NCBI RefSeq assembly: GCF_024714495.1
Contig: NZ_JAMZMJ010000006.1
Location: 328,782 to 392,781 of the forward strand
DNA: 64,000 bases
From: Marinoscillum pacificum
GTDB lineage: Bacteria; Bacteroidota; Bacteroidia; Cytophagales; Cyclobacteriaceae
Reading direction: 5' to 3'
Shown: positions 42,254 to 51,599 of the stretch, piece after piece
Numbering within the stretch: position 1 is the first letter of the stretch
Layout of the letters: every line of letters begins with the position of its first letter
Position numbers and translations under genes: made by a program
The notes under the pieces: generated by a model
Told to the model about the DNA's origin: nothing
The model's database searches: none
Seen by the model: only the letters and a program-made list of their open reading frames with translations

Positions 42254-43389
42254 GCTTTTACTTTTAATATTTCTTTGACCTTCAGTGCTTTGGTCTTTAA
42301 TGTTTCTGTGCTTTCATCCGTAATGGTGATATGTCCCATTTTACGGAATGGTTTAGTTAGTTTCTTTCCATACAAATGAAGATGTACTCCAGGAATGGAA
42401 AGTAATTCATTCAAACCTTCATATTTAGCATTACCAGTGTATCCGTCTTCACCAAGTACATTGACCATGGCTGCTGGTTTGATTAATTCTGTTGAGCCAA
42501 GAGGAAGATTTAAGATAGCTCTCAAGTGCTGCTCAAACTGAGAAGTGATATTCGCCTCTATGGTTTGGTGACCAGAGTTATGCGTACGTGGTGCTATCTC
42601 ATTAACCAAAATCTGATCATCCTGAGTCAAGAACATTTCTACAGCCAACAGACCTACCATGTCTAATTTGCTAATGACATCCTCAGCCAGAGCATAGGCT
42701 TTTTCTTCTACTTCTTTGGCAACTTCTGCTGGAGCAAATAGGAACTCGACAAGGTTTGCAGTAGGGTGAAATGCCATTTCCACTAATGGGAAACACTTCA
42801 CTTCACCGGCTTCATTTCTTGCCACAATAACGCTTAGCTCCTTTTTAAAATCAACCAACTTCTCTAACAATGATGGAGCATCAAAGGCTTTCTCAAGGTC
42901 TGCTTCCGTTTTGATGATTTGTACACCTTGTCCATCATACCCACCTTTTCCCAGTTTATTAACTGCTGGTAGAAAAGAAGCATTGCTTTTTACTTCCTCT
43001 GCATTTTCTGTCAAGATGAAATCTGCAGTTGGGATTCTATTGGCTTTATAAAAAGTCTTCTGCTTGCGCTTATCCTGTATCATTTCTACGATAGCTGGCT
43101 GCGGGAAAACCTTCTTGCCTTGTTTTTCCAGTTCTTTTAGTGCGTCGGTATTAACTGCTTCTATTTCGATCGTTAATACATCTTTATCTGCACCAAAAGC
43201 CATTATGGTGTCATAATCCGTCAAGGCACCTTGTGTAAAGGAATTAGCCATTTTGCTACATGGAGCATTTGGATCTGGATCGATCATGTGAATGTCCAAA
43301 TTGAAATCTGTTGAAGATTGCAACATCATGCGTCCAAGCTGTCCTCCTCCTAATACGCCTATTTTAAGGTCGGTAATATCTTTATTCAT
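42250..43389 (-). CDS. purK: N5-carboxyaminoimidazole ribonucleotide synthase
   Basis: From ATG 43389 the product has 379 residues. It begins with [16 protein letters not shown], then has ATP-grasp motifs [38 protein letters not shown] and the ending [17 protein letters not shown]. PurK uses ATP and bicarbonate to carboxylate AIR. Residues predicted upstream of this ATG do not match the family and were dropped. It is coupled with purE. A near -7 box (CATCTTTG) lies at 43444-43451 on this strand. Confidence 0.95.
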   Translation of the reverse strand: MNKDITDLKIGVLGGGQLGRMMLQSSTDFNLDIHMIDPDPNAPCSKMANSFTQGALTDYDTIMAFGADKDVLTIEIEAVNTDALKELEKQGKKVFPQPAIVEMIQDKRKQKTFYKANRIPTADFILTENAEEVKSNASFLPAVNKLGKGGYDGQGVQIIKTEADLEKAFDAPSLLEKLVDFKKELSVIVARNEAGEVKCFPLVEMAFHPTANLVEFLFAPAEVAKEVEEKAYALAEDVISKLDMVGLLAVEMFLTQDDQILVNEIAPRTHNSGHQTIEANITSQFEQHLRAILNLPLGSTELIKPAAMVNVLGEDGYTGNAKYEGLNELLSIPGVHLHLYGKKLTKPFRKMGHITITDESTETLKTKALKVKEILKVKA

Positions 43390-43504
43390 AGCTAAACCAG
43401 TAATCTTACATGTCAGGGATGACACGGTCTCCTAAATTCATGGCAAAGATGTGAAGAAATGCCCGAATCAGCGCCTCTAAAAGCTCATTCCTTATTGTGG
43501 GTTA

Positions 43505-44479
43505 TTAGAACCATTTCTTCACACGCATGTACACGGCCATTACGCCAGCCATCATTAGCATTACGGTGACTACTACAGGATATCCCCATTCGGAATTTAA
43601 CTCGGGCATGTACCGGAAATTCATACCATACAGACCGGCTAAGAACGTCAATGGAATGAAAATAGCCGATACAACCGTCAAGGTTTTCATCACCCGGTTC
43701 ATTTCATTGTTTTGATTGGAATGGTGCAAGTCCATCAAATCACGTAGCATTTCACGTGAAGTGTCGAAAGAAGCAGCCAGGTAGTCCAATTTATCTTGTA
43801 CATCCTGGAAATAGTTTACAGAAGTCTGCTCGATAAACTCATTCGCTTCTACTCGCATCTTTCCCAATGCTTCACGCATAGGTATAGTGTACTTACGAAG
43901 CAGGTTGACATCCTTTTGAATGTCAATCACTTGCTGCATCATGTCAATGGAGGTGTTCTCCAAAGCTTTAGCTTCCAGGTAATCAATTTTACCACGGAGC
44001 TTTTCCATGATTTTATGATAGTGATTAACAACTGCTTCTAGGATTCTGTAGAACAGGTAATCATCACCATATTTCCTTACCATTCCTTTTCCCACCTTGA
44101 TACGATTTCTTAGATCGTCAAAAGCATCTCCAGGTAGTCCTTCCTGAAAGGTGATCACAAGGTTTTCAACAATTAGAATACTCAAGTGCTCTTTGACAAT
44201 CAGGTCTTCGTCTTCATTGAAGCTTAGCATTTTCGTGGTGAAGAACATATGATCATCAAATCGCTCAAATTTTGGTAGCTGCTCAATATTCATGATGTCT
44301 TCCACAATCAGGTGATGGATATCAAATAGATCAGAAATTTCATCGATAGATACTTTTTCAGTGTCTTCAATATCGAGCCAGTTGATCTTGGACTTATCAA
44401 CCAGTTTGAAAGCTTCTGAAGGAGTTAGTTCTTCAGCAACCAGATAATCTGTCGAGCTATATTGAGTGAGTGTGAACAT
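43505..44479 (-). CDS. corA: CorA family magnesium/cobalt transporter (copy 2)
   Basis: The 324-residue product has the same plan as the copy at 39114 but is shorter. It includes INWLDIEDTEKVSIDEISDLFDIHHLIVEDIMNIEQLPKF read in part, DDLRNRIKVGKGMVRKYGDDYLF at about 125, and two C-terminal membrane helices with GLYGMNFRYMPELNSEWGYP. The YGMNF pore motif is intact. It ends in RVKKWF. Two CorA copies within 6 kb suggest different affinities, metals or regulation. A TAnnTTTG box is 31 bases upstream. Confidence 0.92.
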   Translation of the reverse strand: MFTLTQYSSTDYLVAEELTPSEAFKLVDKSKINWLDIEDTEKVSIDEISDLFDIHHLIVEDIMNIEQLPKFERFDDHMFFTTKMLSFNEDEDLIVKEHLSILIVENLVITFQEGLPGDAFDDLRNRIKVGKGMVRKYGDDYLFYRILEAVVNHYHKIMEKLRGKIDYLEAKALENTSIDMMQQVIDIQKDVNLLRKYTIPMREALGKMRVEANEFIEQTSVNYFQDVQDKLDYLAASFDTSREMLRDLMDLHHSNQNNEMNRVMKTLTVVSAIFIPLTFLAGLYGMNFRYMPELNSEWGYPVVVTVMLMMAGVMAVYMRVKKWF

Positions 44480-44510
44480 GGTATTTATTTACCTATACAT
44501 AACGAGCAGG

Positions 44511-44518
44511 CAAATGTA
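44511..44518 (-). promoter_or_regulatory. Bacteroidota -7 box for corA copy 2
   Basis: The minus strand reads TACATTTG, an exact TAnnTTTG, 31 bases before the ATG at 44479. An ATTG at 23 bases further upstream could be the -33 box. Confidence 0.6.
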
Positions 44519-44600
44519 AACCCTACATAAGGTAGTATATGCAATATTGGTTTTTGAAAGTTAATCAAAACTTGAATTGGCTTAAATCAGTTTATTCAAT

Positions 44601-44753
44601 ATGGATAAAGAAAAAGAACAAGCTGCCAAGAAACGCTTTGAAGAAATGAAGAAAAAAGTAGAGCAGGAAGCAGAAAAGGAAAAGAATCAACAAGAAGAAA
44701 AACCAGAAATCCCACGTGACGCTTTTCGGAAGAATCTTGGTTGTGGTGGTTAA
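44601..44753 (+). CDS. Small highly charged coiled-coil protein, 50 aa, ending GCGG
   Basis: ATG at 44601 opens a 50-residue product. Residues 1-30 are a lysine- and glutamate-rich helix (MDKEKEQAAKKRFEEMKKK), then a linker with PEIPRDAF, and the end RKNLGCGG. The terminal Gly-Cys-Gly-Gly may be a thiol or lipid or conjugation site, but nothing here shows which. It ends 25 bases before the next plus-strand gene, so the two may share a transcript. It is divergent from corA copy 2. I recall no named family. Confidence 0.6.
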   Translation: MDKEKEQAAKKRFEEMKKKVEQEAEKEKNQQEEKPEIPRDAFRKNLGCGG

Positions 44754-44778
44754 ATAAAGAATCCACTATTTTTAAGGA

Positions 44779-45333
44779 ATGAGTGGATACAAAAAGTTTG
44801 GCTATGACCTACTGCCAGTAACAGCAGGAGTTTTACTGGCACTGTTTATCAGCAATACTCAGCAAAGCTGGAAACAGAAAAAGTTTACTGATCAGGTAAT
44901 CCAAACGATCGTAGAGGAGAACAAGGCCAACATTGCTCAGATTGACAGTCTCCTTCAAAAGCAATATCGTACACTCGATACTCTGACTTATTACACGGAT
45001 AGTACCAATATCACCATTGTAGACGTGATCCGAAAAGTAAATGGCCTGTCCACTCCAGATATCATTAACAATGGAGCCGATTTTCTCTTAAAAGGCAATC
45101 AAACGGTTATTGAGGTGGATTTGTTAATGAAGCTTGCCAAGATCAATGAAGCCATTGAAAATTTTGACCTGGCTCTAAATCAGGTAACCACAGGACTATA
45201 TGGAGATCTTTACAGTAGCTCTCCTAATGACAAACGAAGGTTGGCTTTATTACTCAGTGATATCATGAATTATGAGCGAACGATCAAAGTCCTCAGTGAA
45301 GAGTTTAATAAAGACTATATGGAGAATCATTAA
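44779..45333 (+). CDS. Single-pass membrane hypothetical protein (DUF6090-like)
   Basis: The 184-residue product has one membrane helix at about 8-26 (YDLLPVTAGVLLALFISNT), then a helical domain with IVEENKANIAQIDSLLQKQ and ALLLSDIMNYERTIKVLSEEFNKDY. The layout of a short start, one helix and then W-K-Q-K-K plus a paired helix bundle fits the DUF6090-like proteins common in Bacteroidota, but I cannot confirm it. There is no catalytic motif. It may be co-transcribed with the 50-residue gene upstream and ends 13 bases from the convergent helicase. Confidence 0.6.
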   Translation: MSGYKKFGYDLLPVTAGVLLALFISNTQQSWKQKKFTDQVIQTIVEENKANIAQIDSLLQKQYRTLDTLTYYTDSTNITIVDVIRKVNGLSTPDIINNGADFLLKGNQTVIEVDLLMKLAKINEAIENFDLALNQVTTGLYGDLYSSSPNDKRRLALLLSDIMNYERTIKVLSEEFNKDYMENH

Positions 45334-45345
45334 TCCAAGGAAGTA

Positions 45346-46593
45346 TTACTTCGAATTGTTTTTTTTAGGCTTACGCTTAAAATTTCGATTCTTGTTATTT
45401 CTTCTTCTGTTGAAATTCGATTTTTTCTGAGCAGCAGGTTTACTGACATCTCCTGGCTTGTCTGAAGGTTCGTAACCTTCAATCACTTGCAATGGAAGTT
45501 CTTGTCCAATGAGTTTTTCGATGTTTTTCAAATAATCTATTTCATCCACACTCACTAGTGAAATGGCTTCACCTTTGGCTCCAGCTCTTCCCGTACGCCC
45601 AATTCTATGCACATAATCCTCTGCTACGTTAGGTAGTTCGTAATTGATTACATGTGGAAGTAAGGGAATATCCAGTCCTCGAGCTGCGATATCTGTTGCT
45701 ACGAGTACGCGAATCGTTTTATTGTGCAGACCGGACAATGCTTTGACACGTGCAGACTGTGTTTTATTGCCATGAATAGCCAGAGCTGACACGTCACATT
45801 TGTTCATCTTTTCAGTGAGGCGATTGGCTGCATGTTTGGTTCTGGTAAACACCAGTACTTGCTGCCATTTACCACCAGCAATCAGATCGATGATGGCATC
45901 CGATTTATGTTTTTTATCTACTCTGTAAGCCGTTTGATTGATTTTATCAACAGTAGAGTTTTCTGGTGTAGCCTCTACAGATACTGGATTTCGTAAGAAC
46001 TCCTTCGTTAGTTTTTTGATCTCGTCAGAAAATGTTGCTGAGAACAATAACGTCTGCCTTTTCGCAGGAAGCAAGCTCATTATTTTTCTGATGTCTCTTA
46101 CAAAGCCCATATCCAGCATTCGATCCGCCTCATCCAGAACCAGGATCTCTACGTTGGCCAAAGACAATAGTCGTTGATTGTGCAGGTCTAGTAGTCGTCC
46201 AGGTGTAGCCACTAGCAGATCTACACCATTTCGGATAGCTCTGACTTGTGGGTTTTGATTGACTCCCCCAAAAATCACTGTGGATTTTAGATGAAGGTTG
46301 GCTCCATAAGTTTCCACATTACTGCTCACTTGTGCTGCTAATTCTCTTGTAGGAGTCAGTATTAATGCACGAATGCCTCTTTTTTTACTTGCCTGATTAT
46401 TGGATAACAATTGAAGTATCGGTAGAGTAAAGCCTGCAGTCTTGCCACTGCCTGTTTGTGAAGAAGCAAGCAAATCTCTTCCAGCTAAAATCTGGGGGAT
46501 TGCTTTTTCTTGAATGATGGATGGTTTTTCGTAGCCTTTTTTGCGAATGGCTGTAAGGATGGATTCTTTTAATCCAAGTTCTTTAAATGACAT
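45346..46593 (-). CDS. DEAD-box RNA helicase, RhlE type
   Basis: From ATG 46593 the product has 415 residues. Motifs in order: Q-motif ([28 protein letters not shown] read in part), [50 protein letters not shown] and [13 protein letters not shown]. The last 45 residues form a basic, Lys/Arg/Asn-rich tail ([19 protein letters not shown]), typical of RhlE and its RNA contacts. It unwinds RNA in ribosome assembly or decay. The upstream ATG (46632) adds 13 unrelated residues and was rejected. Confidence 0.92.
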   Translation of the reverse strand: MSFKELGLKESILTAIRKKGYEKPSIIQEKAIPQILAGRDLLASSQTGSGKTAGFTLPILQLLSNNQASKKRGIRALILTPTRELAAQVSSNVETYGANLHLKSTVIFGGVNQNPQVRAIRNGVDLLVATPGRLLDLHNQRLLSLANVEILVLDEADRMLDMGFVRDIRKIMSLLPAKRQTLLFSATFSDEIKKLTKEFLRNPVSVEATPENSTVDKINQTAYRVDKKHKSDAIIDLIAGGKWQQVLVFTRTKHAANRLTEKMNKCDVSALAIHGNKTQSARVKALSGLHNKTIRVLVATDIAARGLDIPLLPHVINYELPNVAEDYVHRIGRTGRAGAKGEAISLVSVDEIDYLKNIEKLIGQELPLQVIEGYEPSDKPGDVSKPAAQKKSNFNRRRNNKNRNFKRKPKKNNSK

Positions 46594-46644
46594 ATTAATC
46601 GATTTGAGATGACAATTCAGATCAAATGTCATTTCTATTTACTG

Positions 46645-46652
46645 CAAAGGTA
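46645..46652 (-). promoter_or_regulatory. Bacteroidota -7 box for the RhlE-type helicase
   Basis: The minus strand reads TACCTTTG, an exact TAnnTTTG, 51 bases before the ATG at 46593. A TGTGTAACACA palindrome lies 12-22 bases further upstream (46664-46674) and could be an operator. Confidence 0.55.
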
Positions 46653-46714
46653 GCTGATTATGTTGTGTAACACATCAGCATAGTGAAATCCTATTTCGCA
46701 ATTGTCGTCTTCCT

Positions 46715-47119
46715 TTATTTTTTGAAAATGTATCGAATCCCCCAGCTGCCTCTAAAGACATTGTTTTCTCCAATTATAGCAGCAACTTCTGTATGAAAGC
46801 CGAATTGTTTTTTGTCAAATGGATATAGGTTGAATCCCAAAGGGACAACCATGCCTTCATCAATTTGGAATCGTCCACCGATACCTGCGTAGACTTCATG
46901 GCTTTCTTTTTTGATGAATTGGTAATGAAGCACTAGCTCGGGAGAAAGGTCTTCTATAAGTGTATTAGTGTTTACCCTAAACTCCGTCAGGAATCGTTCT
47001 CCTGCCTGGTAATTAACTCCAAAGAAGCTTAGTTGAGACTGATGATAGGAGATACCCAGCTGGCTGAAACCCGCAAATGAACATAAGACGAAGAGTAAGA
47101 GTAGTAGTGGCTTTTTCAT
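46715..47119 (-). CDS. Small outer membrane beta-barrel-like protein
   Basis: From ATG 47119 the product has 134 residues: a clear signal MKKPLLLLLFVLCSFAGFSQ, then short amphipathic strands (LGISYHQSQLSFFGVNYQAG, LVLHYQFIKKESHEVYAGIGGRF) and a C-terminal strand ending RGSWGIRYIFKK. Aromatic residues at the last strand suit outer membrane insertion. It starts 31 bases after the stop of the response regulator gene on the same strand, so it may be part of the kinase-regulator operon. No family recognised. Confidence 0.65.
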   Translation of the reverse strand: MKKPLLLLLFVLCSFAGFSQLGISYHQSQLSFFGVNYQAGERFLTEFRVNTNTLIEDLSPELVLHYQFIKKESHEVYAGIGGRFQIDEGMVVPLGFNLYPFDKKQFGFHTEVAAIIGENNVFRGSWGIRYIFKK

Positions 47120-47149
47120 AGGCTTAGTTTGCGTTGTTTGTAACAAAAA

Positions 47150-47788
47150 CTATACCAGGCCTTCTTGTACAGCTATTTTCACTAACCCTGCTACTTTGTT
47201 TACTTCTAGTTTCTCCATGATGGTCTTGCGATGTGTCTCCACTGTGCGCACCGCAATGTGTAGTTCTTCAGCGATTTCTTTGTTAGAGAGTCCATCTGCC
47301 ACCAATTTAAGCACTTCTATTTCGCGTGGAGTCAAACTGGAGATTTTGGAAAAAGACGTTTTCGATAGAGAGGTACTGTTTTGACTTAATGCGGTCAATG
47401 CTTCCTGAGAATAGTAATTCTGTCCTTTGGCCACCGTTTCTACGCAGACAACAAATTCACCTTCTTTGGAATTTTTGGACACATAGCCCGCTGCTCCAAT
47501 TTCCAGAGCTTTCGAAACAGTATTCTTATCCAGGTGCATCGAAAGAATAACGAAAGAAGTAACTGTCATCTCTTTTTTCAATCGTCCAATAAGCTCTAAA
47601 CCACTCATTCCTGGCATGTCCAAATCCATTAAGACAATTTCTGGCTTTAGAATGGGTAACTTCTGTAAGGCTTCTTTCGGGTCATTGATAATGCTGGCAA
47701 CTTCAAATATCTCATGATTATCAAAGAACTTACTTACCCCTTTGGCTACAAGTTCGTGATCGTCTACTATGATGATTTGTTTTTTCAT
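47150..47788 (-). CDS. LuxR/NarL-family response regulator
   Basis: The 212-residue product has a receiver domain (IIIVDDHELVAKGV, PEIVLMDLDMPGMSGLELIGRL with the phospho-Asp at about 56, VSKNS near the Lys). An HTH follows at about 150-210: LTPREIEVLKLVADGLSNKEIAEELHIAVRTVETHR. It binds DNA as a dimer when phosphorylated. Its ATG overlaps the stop of the kinase gene at 47785 by 4 bases, making a cognate pair almost certain. The target genes are unknown, but the outer membrane protein downstream and the divergent secreted gene are candidates. Confidence 0.93.
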   Translation of the reverse strand: MKKQIIIVDDHELVAKGVSKFFDNHEIFEVASIINDPKEALQKLPILKPEIVLMDLDMPGMSGLELIGRLKKEMTVTSFVILSMHLDKNTVSKALEIGAAGYVSKNSKEGEFVVCVETVAKGQNYYSQEALTALSQNSTSLSKTSFSKISSLTPREIEVLKLVADGLSNKEIAEELHIAVRTVETHRKTIMEKLEVNKVAGLVKIAVQEGLV

Positions 47789-49650
47789 ACCGGGATGCTG
47801 ATGGTTGCAGATGTTCCACTTGATGGACTCGGTTCATAATTGACGGTGCCTTTTACCATGTCCAATCGACTTTTGATATTTAGTAAACCATGTCCGTTAG
47901 AAGCGTCATTGTTCATTCCTTTCCCATTGTCCTCCACAAAAAGTAAAAGTTTGCCCTTATTCTGGATGAGTTGCACTGAAATTTCAGATGCTTGTGAATG
48001 CTTGATGATGTTGTTGATAAGTTCCTGTAAGACCCGGTAAAGACTGATCTCTATGCGTTCATCAAATCGTTCATTAATCAGTCGATGTTCAAAATCATAC
48101 TTGATATCTGAGAACTTGAAGCTGTTTTGTAACAGGTCTTCAATCGCATTAACTAACCCATAATCCATCAGAGTTCGTGGCATCATTTGGTGCGAGACTT
48201 GCCGTACCTCTTCTGCGGATTTTGAAAATTGATCAATGATCATTTCCAGATCCTCTTGTTGGTCTTCATCAGAAGTATTGCTGGCAATATTTGTTAGAGC
48301 CATTTTCAATGCACTCAGTTGCTGACCAATACCATCGTGCAGGTCTTTGCTGATTCGCTTTCTTTCTTCTTCTGTCGCCTGAATCACACTTTCAAAGCCG
48401 CGTTCTTTTTCATTAAGAATAGCTAATTGAAGTTTCTGGTTTTGTTTGGCTTGGTACTGGTTATAGAATATAAATCCAAATAAGATTAGAATTACCAAAC
48501 CTCCAATCAGTCCACCAATTTGAATGCGTTTGGCTTGAATTTCAGATTCCTTTTCAGTTAGTTCTAGTTGCTGATTGGCTATTTCTTGCTCTTTTTCTGC
48601 TGTTTCGTATTTGGTTTGCAGATTGTAAATTTTTGATTGGGTTTCCATGTTGATCATAGAATCCTTATAGGAGGTTGCTAATTGGTGTTTGGATAATGCT
48701 TCCTGATGGTCTCCGATACTCTCCATAAACCGAGAGTAATTTAGCTCTACAAGATATAATTCCCTTTTTGAACCGGATTCTAAAGCCAGCTTTTCAGACT
48801 CTTTTAGAAGGGCAATAGCTTCTTCCTTTTTACCTAGCTGTATATAGAGCTCAGCCAAGTTGGTGGTGCTTTGGGCTGTGCCTAGAATGTTTTTTAAGTT
48901 TTTTCTTAACTCGATAGCCTGGCGATAAAGAATTATAGCTGAATCGGGAATATTGAAGACGTGTTGATAATTCCAAGCCATATTGTTGTAAACCATACTT
49001 GCACCTTTGAGATCATTGATTTCCAGAAACAGTTTTAGGGCTTTCCTGTAAAGGTTTGTTTCCTCTATGTTTCTATTTTGATTTCCGATTGCAAGACCTA
49101 AATTGAGAAAGGAAAGAGCGAGACTTTCTTTAGGAGCATCTATTTTTAGTTTGATTGCTAACCCTTTCTGAAGGTACTCTTCTGCTTTTTCAAAGTCATT
49201 GTTATTACTAAACATCAAGCCTATATTCCCAAGAGAAGACGCTATTTCTAGTGAGTCACCCAGTAATTTTCTATAGAATAATGACTCATGAAGATAATAG
49301 GCGGCCGAATCATTCGTGCCTAGTTGGTTATAAATCAATCCCAGGTTATTGGTGCTCTCAGCTAATTCTAGAGTGTCTGATGGTGTACACTTCTGAAGGT
49401 TTTTCGACAAGATGATTTTAGCTTGATTAAGGTCTCCCTTATCATCTAAAATGGAGGCATAAATCCGATTGTAGGCAAGTGAGTCCTTTCTATTGGTCGG
49501 TATTATTGTTTTTAAAATACTCTCAGCAGAATCTACATCCGAGTTTTTGAGTTTTACTACTTGCTGAAAGGTTGAGTCTAGTTTGCTCTGACATAAGCTA
49601 GTATATCTGATACTAGTAATTAGAAGAACTAGAATGGCAATACGAATCAT
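47785..49650 (-). CDS. TPR sensor histidine kinase (HisKA_3) paired with the LuxR regulator
   Basis: The 621-residue product has a signal peptide (to about 20), TPR repeats at about 60-340 (for example STNNLGLIYNQLGTNDSA and AEEYLQKGLAIKLKI), one membrane helix at about 377-396 and a linker coiled coil. The HisKA_3 box is ISKDLHDGIGQQLSAL with the phospho-His near 437. The HATPase domain has ELINNIIKHSQASEI, VEDNGKGM and GLLNIKSRLDMV. It probably senses a periplasmic ligand or protein by the TPR array. It overlaps the response regulator gene by 4 bases. Confidence 0.92.
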   Translation of the reverse strand: MIRIAILVLLITSIRYTSLCQSKLDSTFQQVVKLKNSDVDSAESILKTIIPTNRKDSLAYNRIYASILDDKGDLNQAKIILSKNLQKCTPSDTLELAESTNNLGLIYNQLGTNDSAAYYLHESLFYRKLLGDSLEIASSLGNIGLMFSNNNDFEKAEEYLQKGLAIKLKIDAPKESLALSFLNLGLAIGNQNRNIEETNLYRKALKLFLEINDLKGASMVYNNMAWNYQHVFNIPDSAIILYRQAIELRKNLKNILGTAQSTTNLAELYIQLGKKEEAIALLKESEKLALESGSKRELYLVELNYSRFMESIGDHQEALSKHQLATSYKDSMINMETQSKIYNLQTKYETAEKEQEIANQQLELTEKESEIQAKRIQIGGLIGGLVILILFGFIFYNQYQAKQNQKLQLAILNEKERGFESVIQATEEERKRISKDLHDGIGQQLSALKMALTNIASNTSDEDQQEDLEMIIDQFSKSAEEVRQVSHQMMPRTLMDYGLVNAIEDLLQNSFKFSDIKYDFEHRLINERFDERIEISLYRVLQELINNIIKHSQASEISVQLIQNKGKLLLFVEDNGKGMNNDASNGHGLLNIKSRLDMVKGTVNYEPSPSSGTSATISIPV

Positions 49651-49690
49651 TTGCGGGCAGTGAAGAGTTAATATGGTTCAAAATACCAAA

Positions 49691-49722
49691 AAACCACGAG
49701 GCATCTGCGAAGAAACCACGAG
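49691..49722. promoter_or_regulatory. Phased direct repeats in the kinase/secreted-protein divergent region
   Basis: AAACCACGAG occurs at 49691-49700 and 49713-49722, 22 bases apart; with flanks the match is 13 of 15. Two helical turns between copies is the arrangement used by regulators that bind as side-by-side dimers, such as LytTR proteins. The region lies between divergent starts 49650 and 49780. Confidence 0.42.
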
Positions 49723-49779
49723 AGAAAGCCTGAAAATAAGAAAAGAGCTTTGGGATATCAAAATTTAAATCTCAAAGCC

Positions 49780-51546
49780 ATGAAAAAAGTATTCATTTTA
49801 GTGATGCTAATTGCATCTTTCACGTATGCTTCAGCTCAGAAGCTGGATGTTAACACAGAAGCGTTACCCATTAGTAAGAAAGCCCGCAAGTTTGGCCAAT
49901 ATGGCGGTTCCTACTGGGATGCCAATAAAGAAAACCTGCAGACCATTTATACCTATCGGGAAACTAAAAAAAGTCCTCGAAGCTATGACCTGGTCAAGAC
50001 AAGCTTGTCAGGAAAAATATCCGGACCGGAAACGGATTTATTCAACCTCAACACCTTAGCGAAACTCGATCTGGAAATTGATGAAACGATATCCGAAGAA
50101 GAGGAATTCGAAAATTTCAATCAAGAAATGGTCTGGATTAAAAGAGTGGATCTAGGTTGGAATGCGGTAGCATTTGATGGTCATTTTGAAGCCATTTCCG
50201 ACGCTTTTGGCTTTGTTGGATATAAGTTCGATAAGGAATCCAAAAAGACTTTATTAATGGGCGAAGAAAATCAGAGTCTCATGTTGGACTTTGTATTAGC
50301 TGAGGGACCGATAGTAGAAAAATATAGCTCTAAAGTGCTGGATCAAGGCTTTATGGGACTTTCTTCATTTGCCTCCTTCGGTTTTGTGCCAAAAGGAGAG
50401 AAGGTGGTTCTTGGTGGCCTTATGAGTGGAAGAGTTAAAATTGGAATGGATGCAAGTCCAGACTGGCTGAATACTCGCTATTTGGTCGGAACCTATAATA
50501 CTGGGTCTATGCAATGGGAGGAGCAGAACTTCATTGAGTTTGATTATACCATGCATGCCCTTACATCTCTTAAGACCAGTGATGGAGTTGTGGTTTTACT
50601 AAGAAAAGATACTAAAGGTACTATTGAAAACAATCGTGTTCGATTCAATGACTCAGAATATAGAGGAGTCGTGATGCTGGAGTTTGATAACAAGGGCCAC
50701 CTAAAATCTAAACTAGAATTTGACTTAGAAGATTTTAATTTTCCTCCAATCGGTACGTCACTTAGCAACACGGTTGCTCCAAAGTTTGACATTAAAAAGG
50801 TAGGTGACTTTTATTACGTTTCAGCAGTGAGCTTCGGTAAGGGTACGCAGTTCGAATCACTGAATCTGTACAAAATAGCAAACGGCAGCATAGCATTCAG
50901 TAAGAAGTTTATGGCGGATGATCTAAATGACTATGACTCACCTGATGGAGAAAAGGTTAAGTATTTGATTAAGAAAAGGGAGGTTCCTGTAATTGATGAA
51001 ATAATAGCCTCTCAAGATGAAATACTATTCCTGGGCAGTATAAAAGAGGTTGGCAACTTCGTGATCAGACTAGATAGCGATTCTGGCGATTTAAAGCAGC
51101 TGGTTGCTAGTGAACATTGGATACCTAAGCAAGCAGTGAATATTCCTCTTGGTGTCAGAGGCTGGAGCAAAACCAAGTCATCCCGAAATAGTGAAGGATT
51201 TATAGACTACCCTGTCACTGTCAAAGAAAATGGAGATTGGTACTACATTCTCTATAGAAAAATGAATGATGGAATGACACCTGGGAGCTCAGTCAAATCA
51301 ACGACCGCTACCGGCAATGGGTATATCACTACTTATGTGACCACCAAGGTGACCATAGATGAAGTTTTTGCCTTCGCTAAACTGATTATGATCAACAAGA
51401 AGACAGAAGCTATGGTAGAGCCTTTGGTCATTGATGATGAGATTCTAGTTGGTGCTGAAGGCATGTATCTGGCTGAAGATGGTACTGCATTTTTGCATGG
51501 TTATGATGGTAAAAAATATCAAATGACCACAGCTAAAATAAAATAA
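49780..51546 (+). CDS. Secreted hypothetical protein, 588 aa
   Basis: From ATG 49780 the product has 588 residues and a signal peptide MKKVFILVMLIASFTYASAQ. The mature protein is rich in beta strands with repeating aromatic and glycine motifs (ARKFGQYGGSYWDANKENL, VKENGDWYYILYRKMNDG, EGMYLAEDGTAFLHGYDG) and might form a propeller-like fold; no family recognised. An in-frame start 10 codons upstream was rejected because the signal peptide begins here. The start is preceded by a hairpin. It lies between the two kinase-regulator pairs, divergent from the first. Confidence 0.62.
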   Translation: MKKVFILVMLIASFTYASAQKLDVNTEALPISKKARKFGQYGGSYWDANKENLQTIYTYRETKKSPRSYDLVKTSLSGKISGPETDLFNLNTLAKLDLEIDETISEEEEFENFNQEMVWIKRVDLGWNAVAFDGHFEAISDAFGFVGYKFDKESKKTLLMGEENQSLMLDFVLAEGPIVEKYSSKVLDQGFMGLSSFASFGFVPKGEKVVLGGLMSGRVKIGMDASPDWLNTRYLVGTYNTGSMQWEEQNFIEFDYTMHALTSLKTSDGVVVLLRKDTKGTIENNRVRFNDSEYRGVVMLEFDNKGHLKSKLEFDLEDFNFPPIGTSLSNTVAPKFDIKKVGDFYYVSAVSFGKGTQFESLNLYKIANGSIAFSKKFMADDLNDYDSPDGEKVKYLIKKREVPVIDEIIASQDEILFLGSIKEVGNFVIRLDSDSGDLKQLVASEHWIPKQAVNIPLGVRGWSKTKSSRNSEGFIDYPVTVKENGDWYYILYRKMNDGMTPGSSVKSTTATGNGYITTYVTTKVTIDEVFAFAKLIMINKKTEAMVEPLVIDDEILVGAEGMYLAEDGTAFLHGYDGKKYQMTTAKIK

Positions 51547-51552
51547 GCATAT

Positions 51553-51582
51553 CAAAGCCACAGTTGCTCCGATGTGGCTTTG
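51553..51582 (+). other. Perfect hairpin after the 588-residue protein gene
   Basis: CAAAGCCACA (51553-51562) and TGTGGCTTTG (51573-51582) form a 10-bp stem. The T-run after it is weak (CTTCTTT). A second hairpin with a real T-run follows at 51600. Confidence 0.6.
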
Positions 51583-51599
51583 AGAACTTCTTTGGAGCC

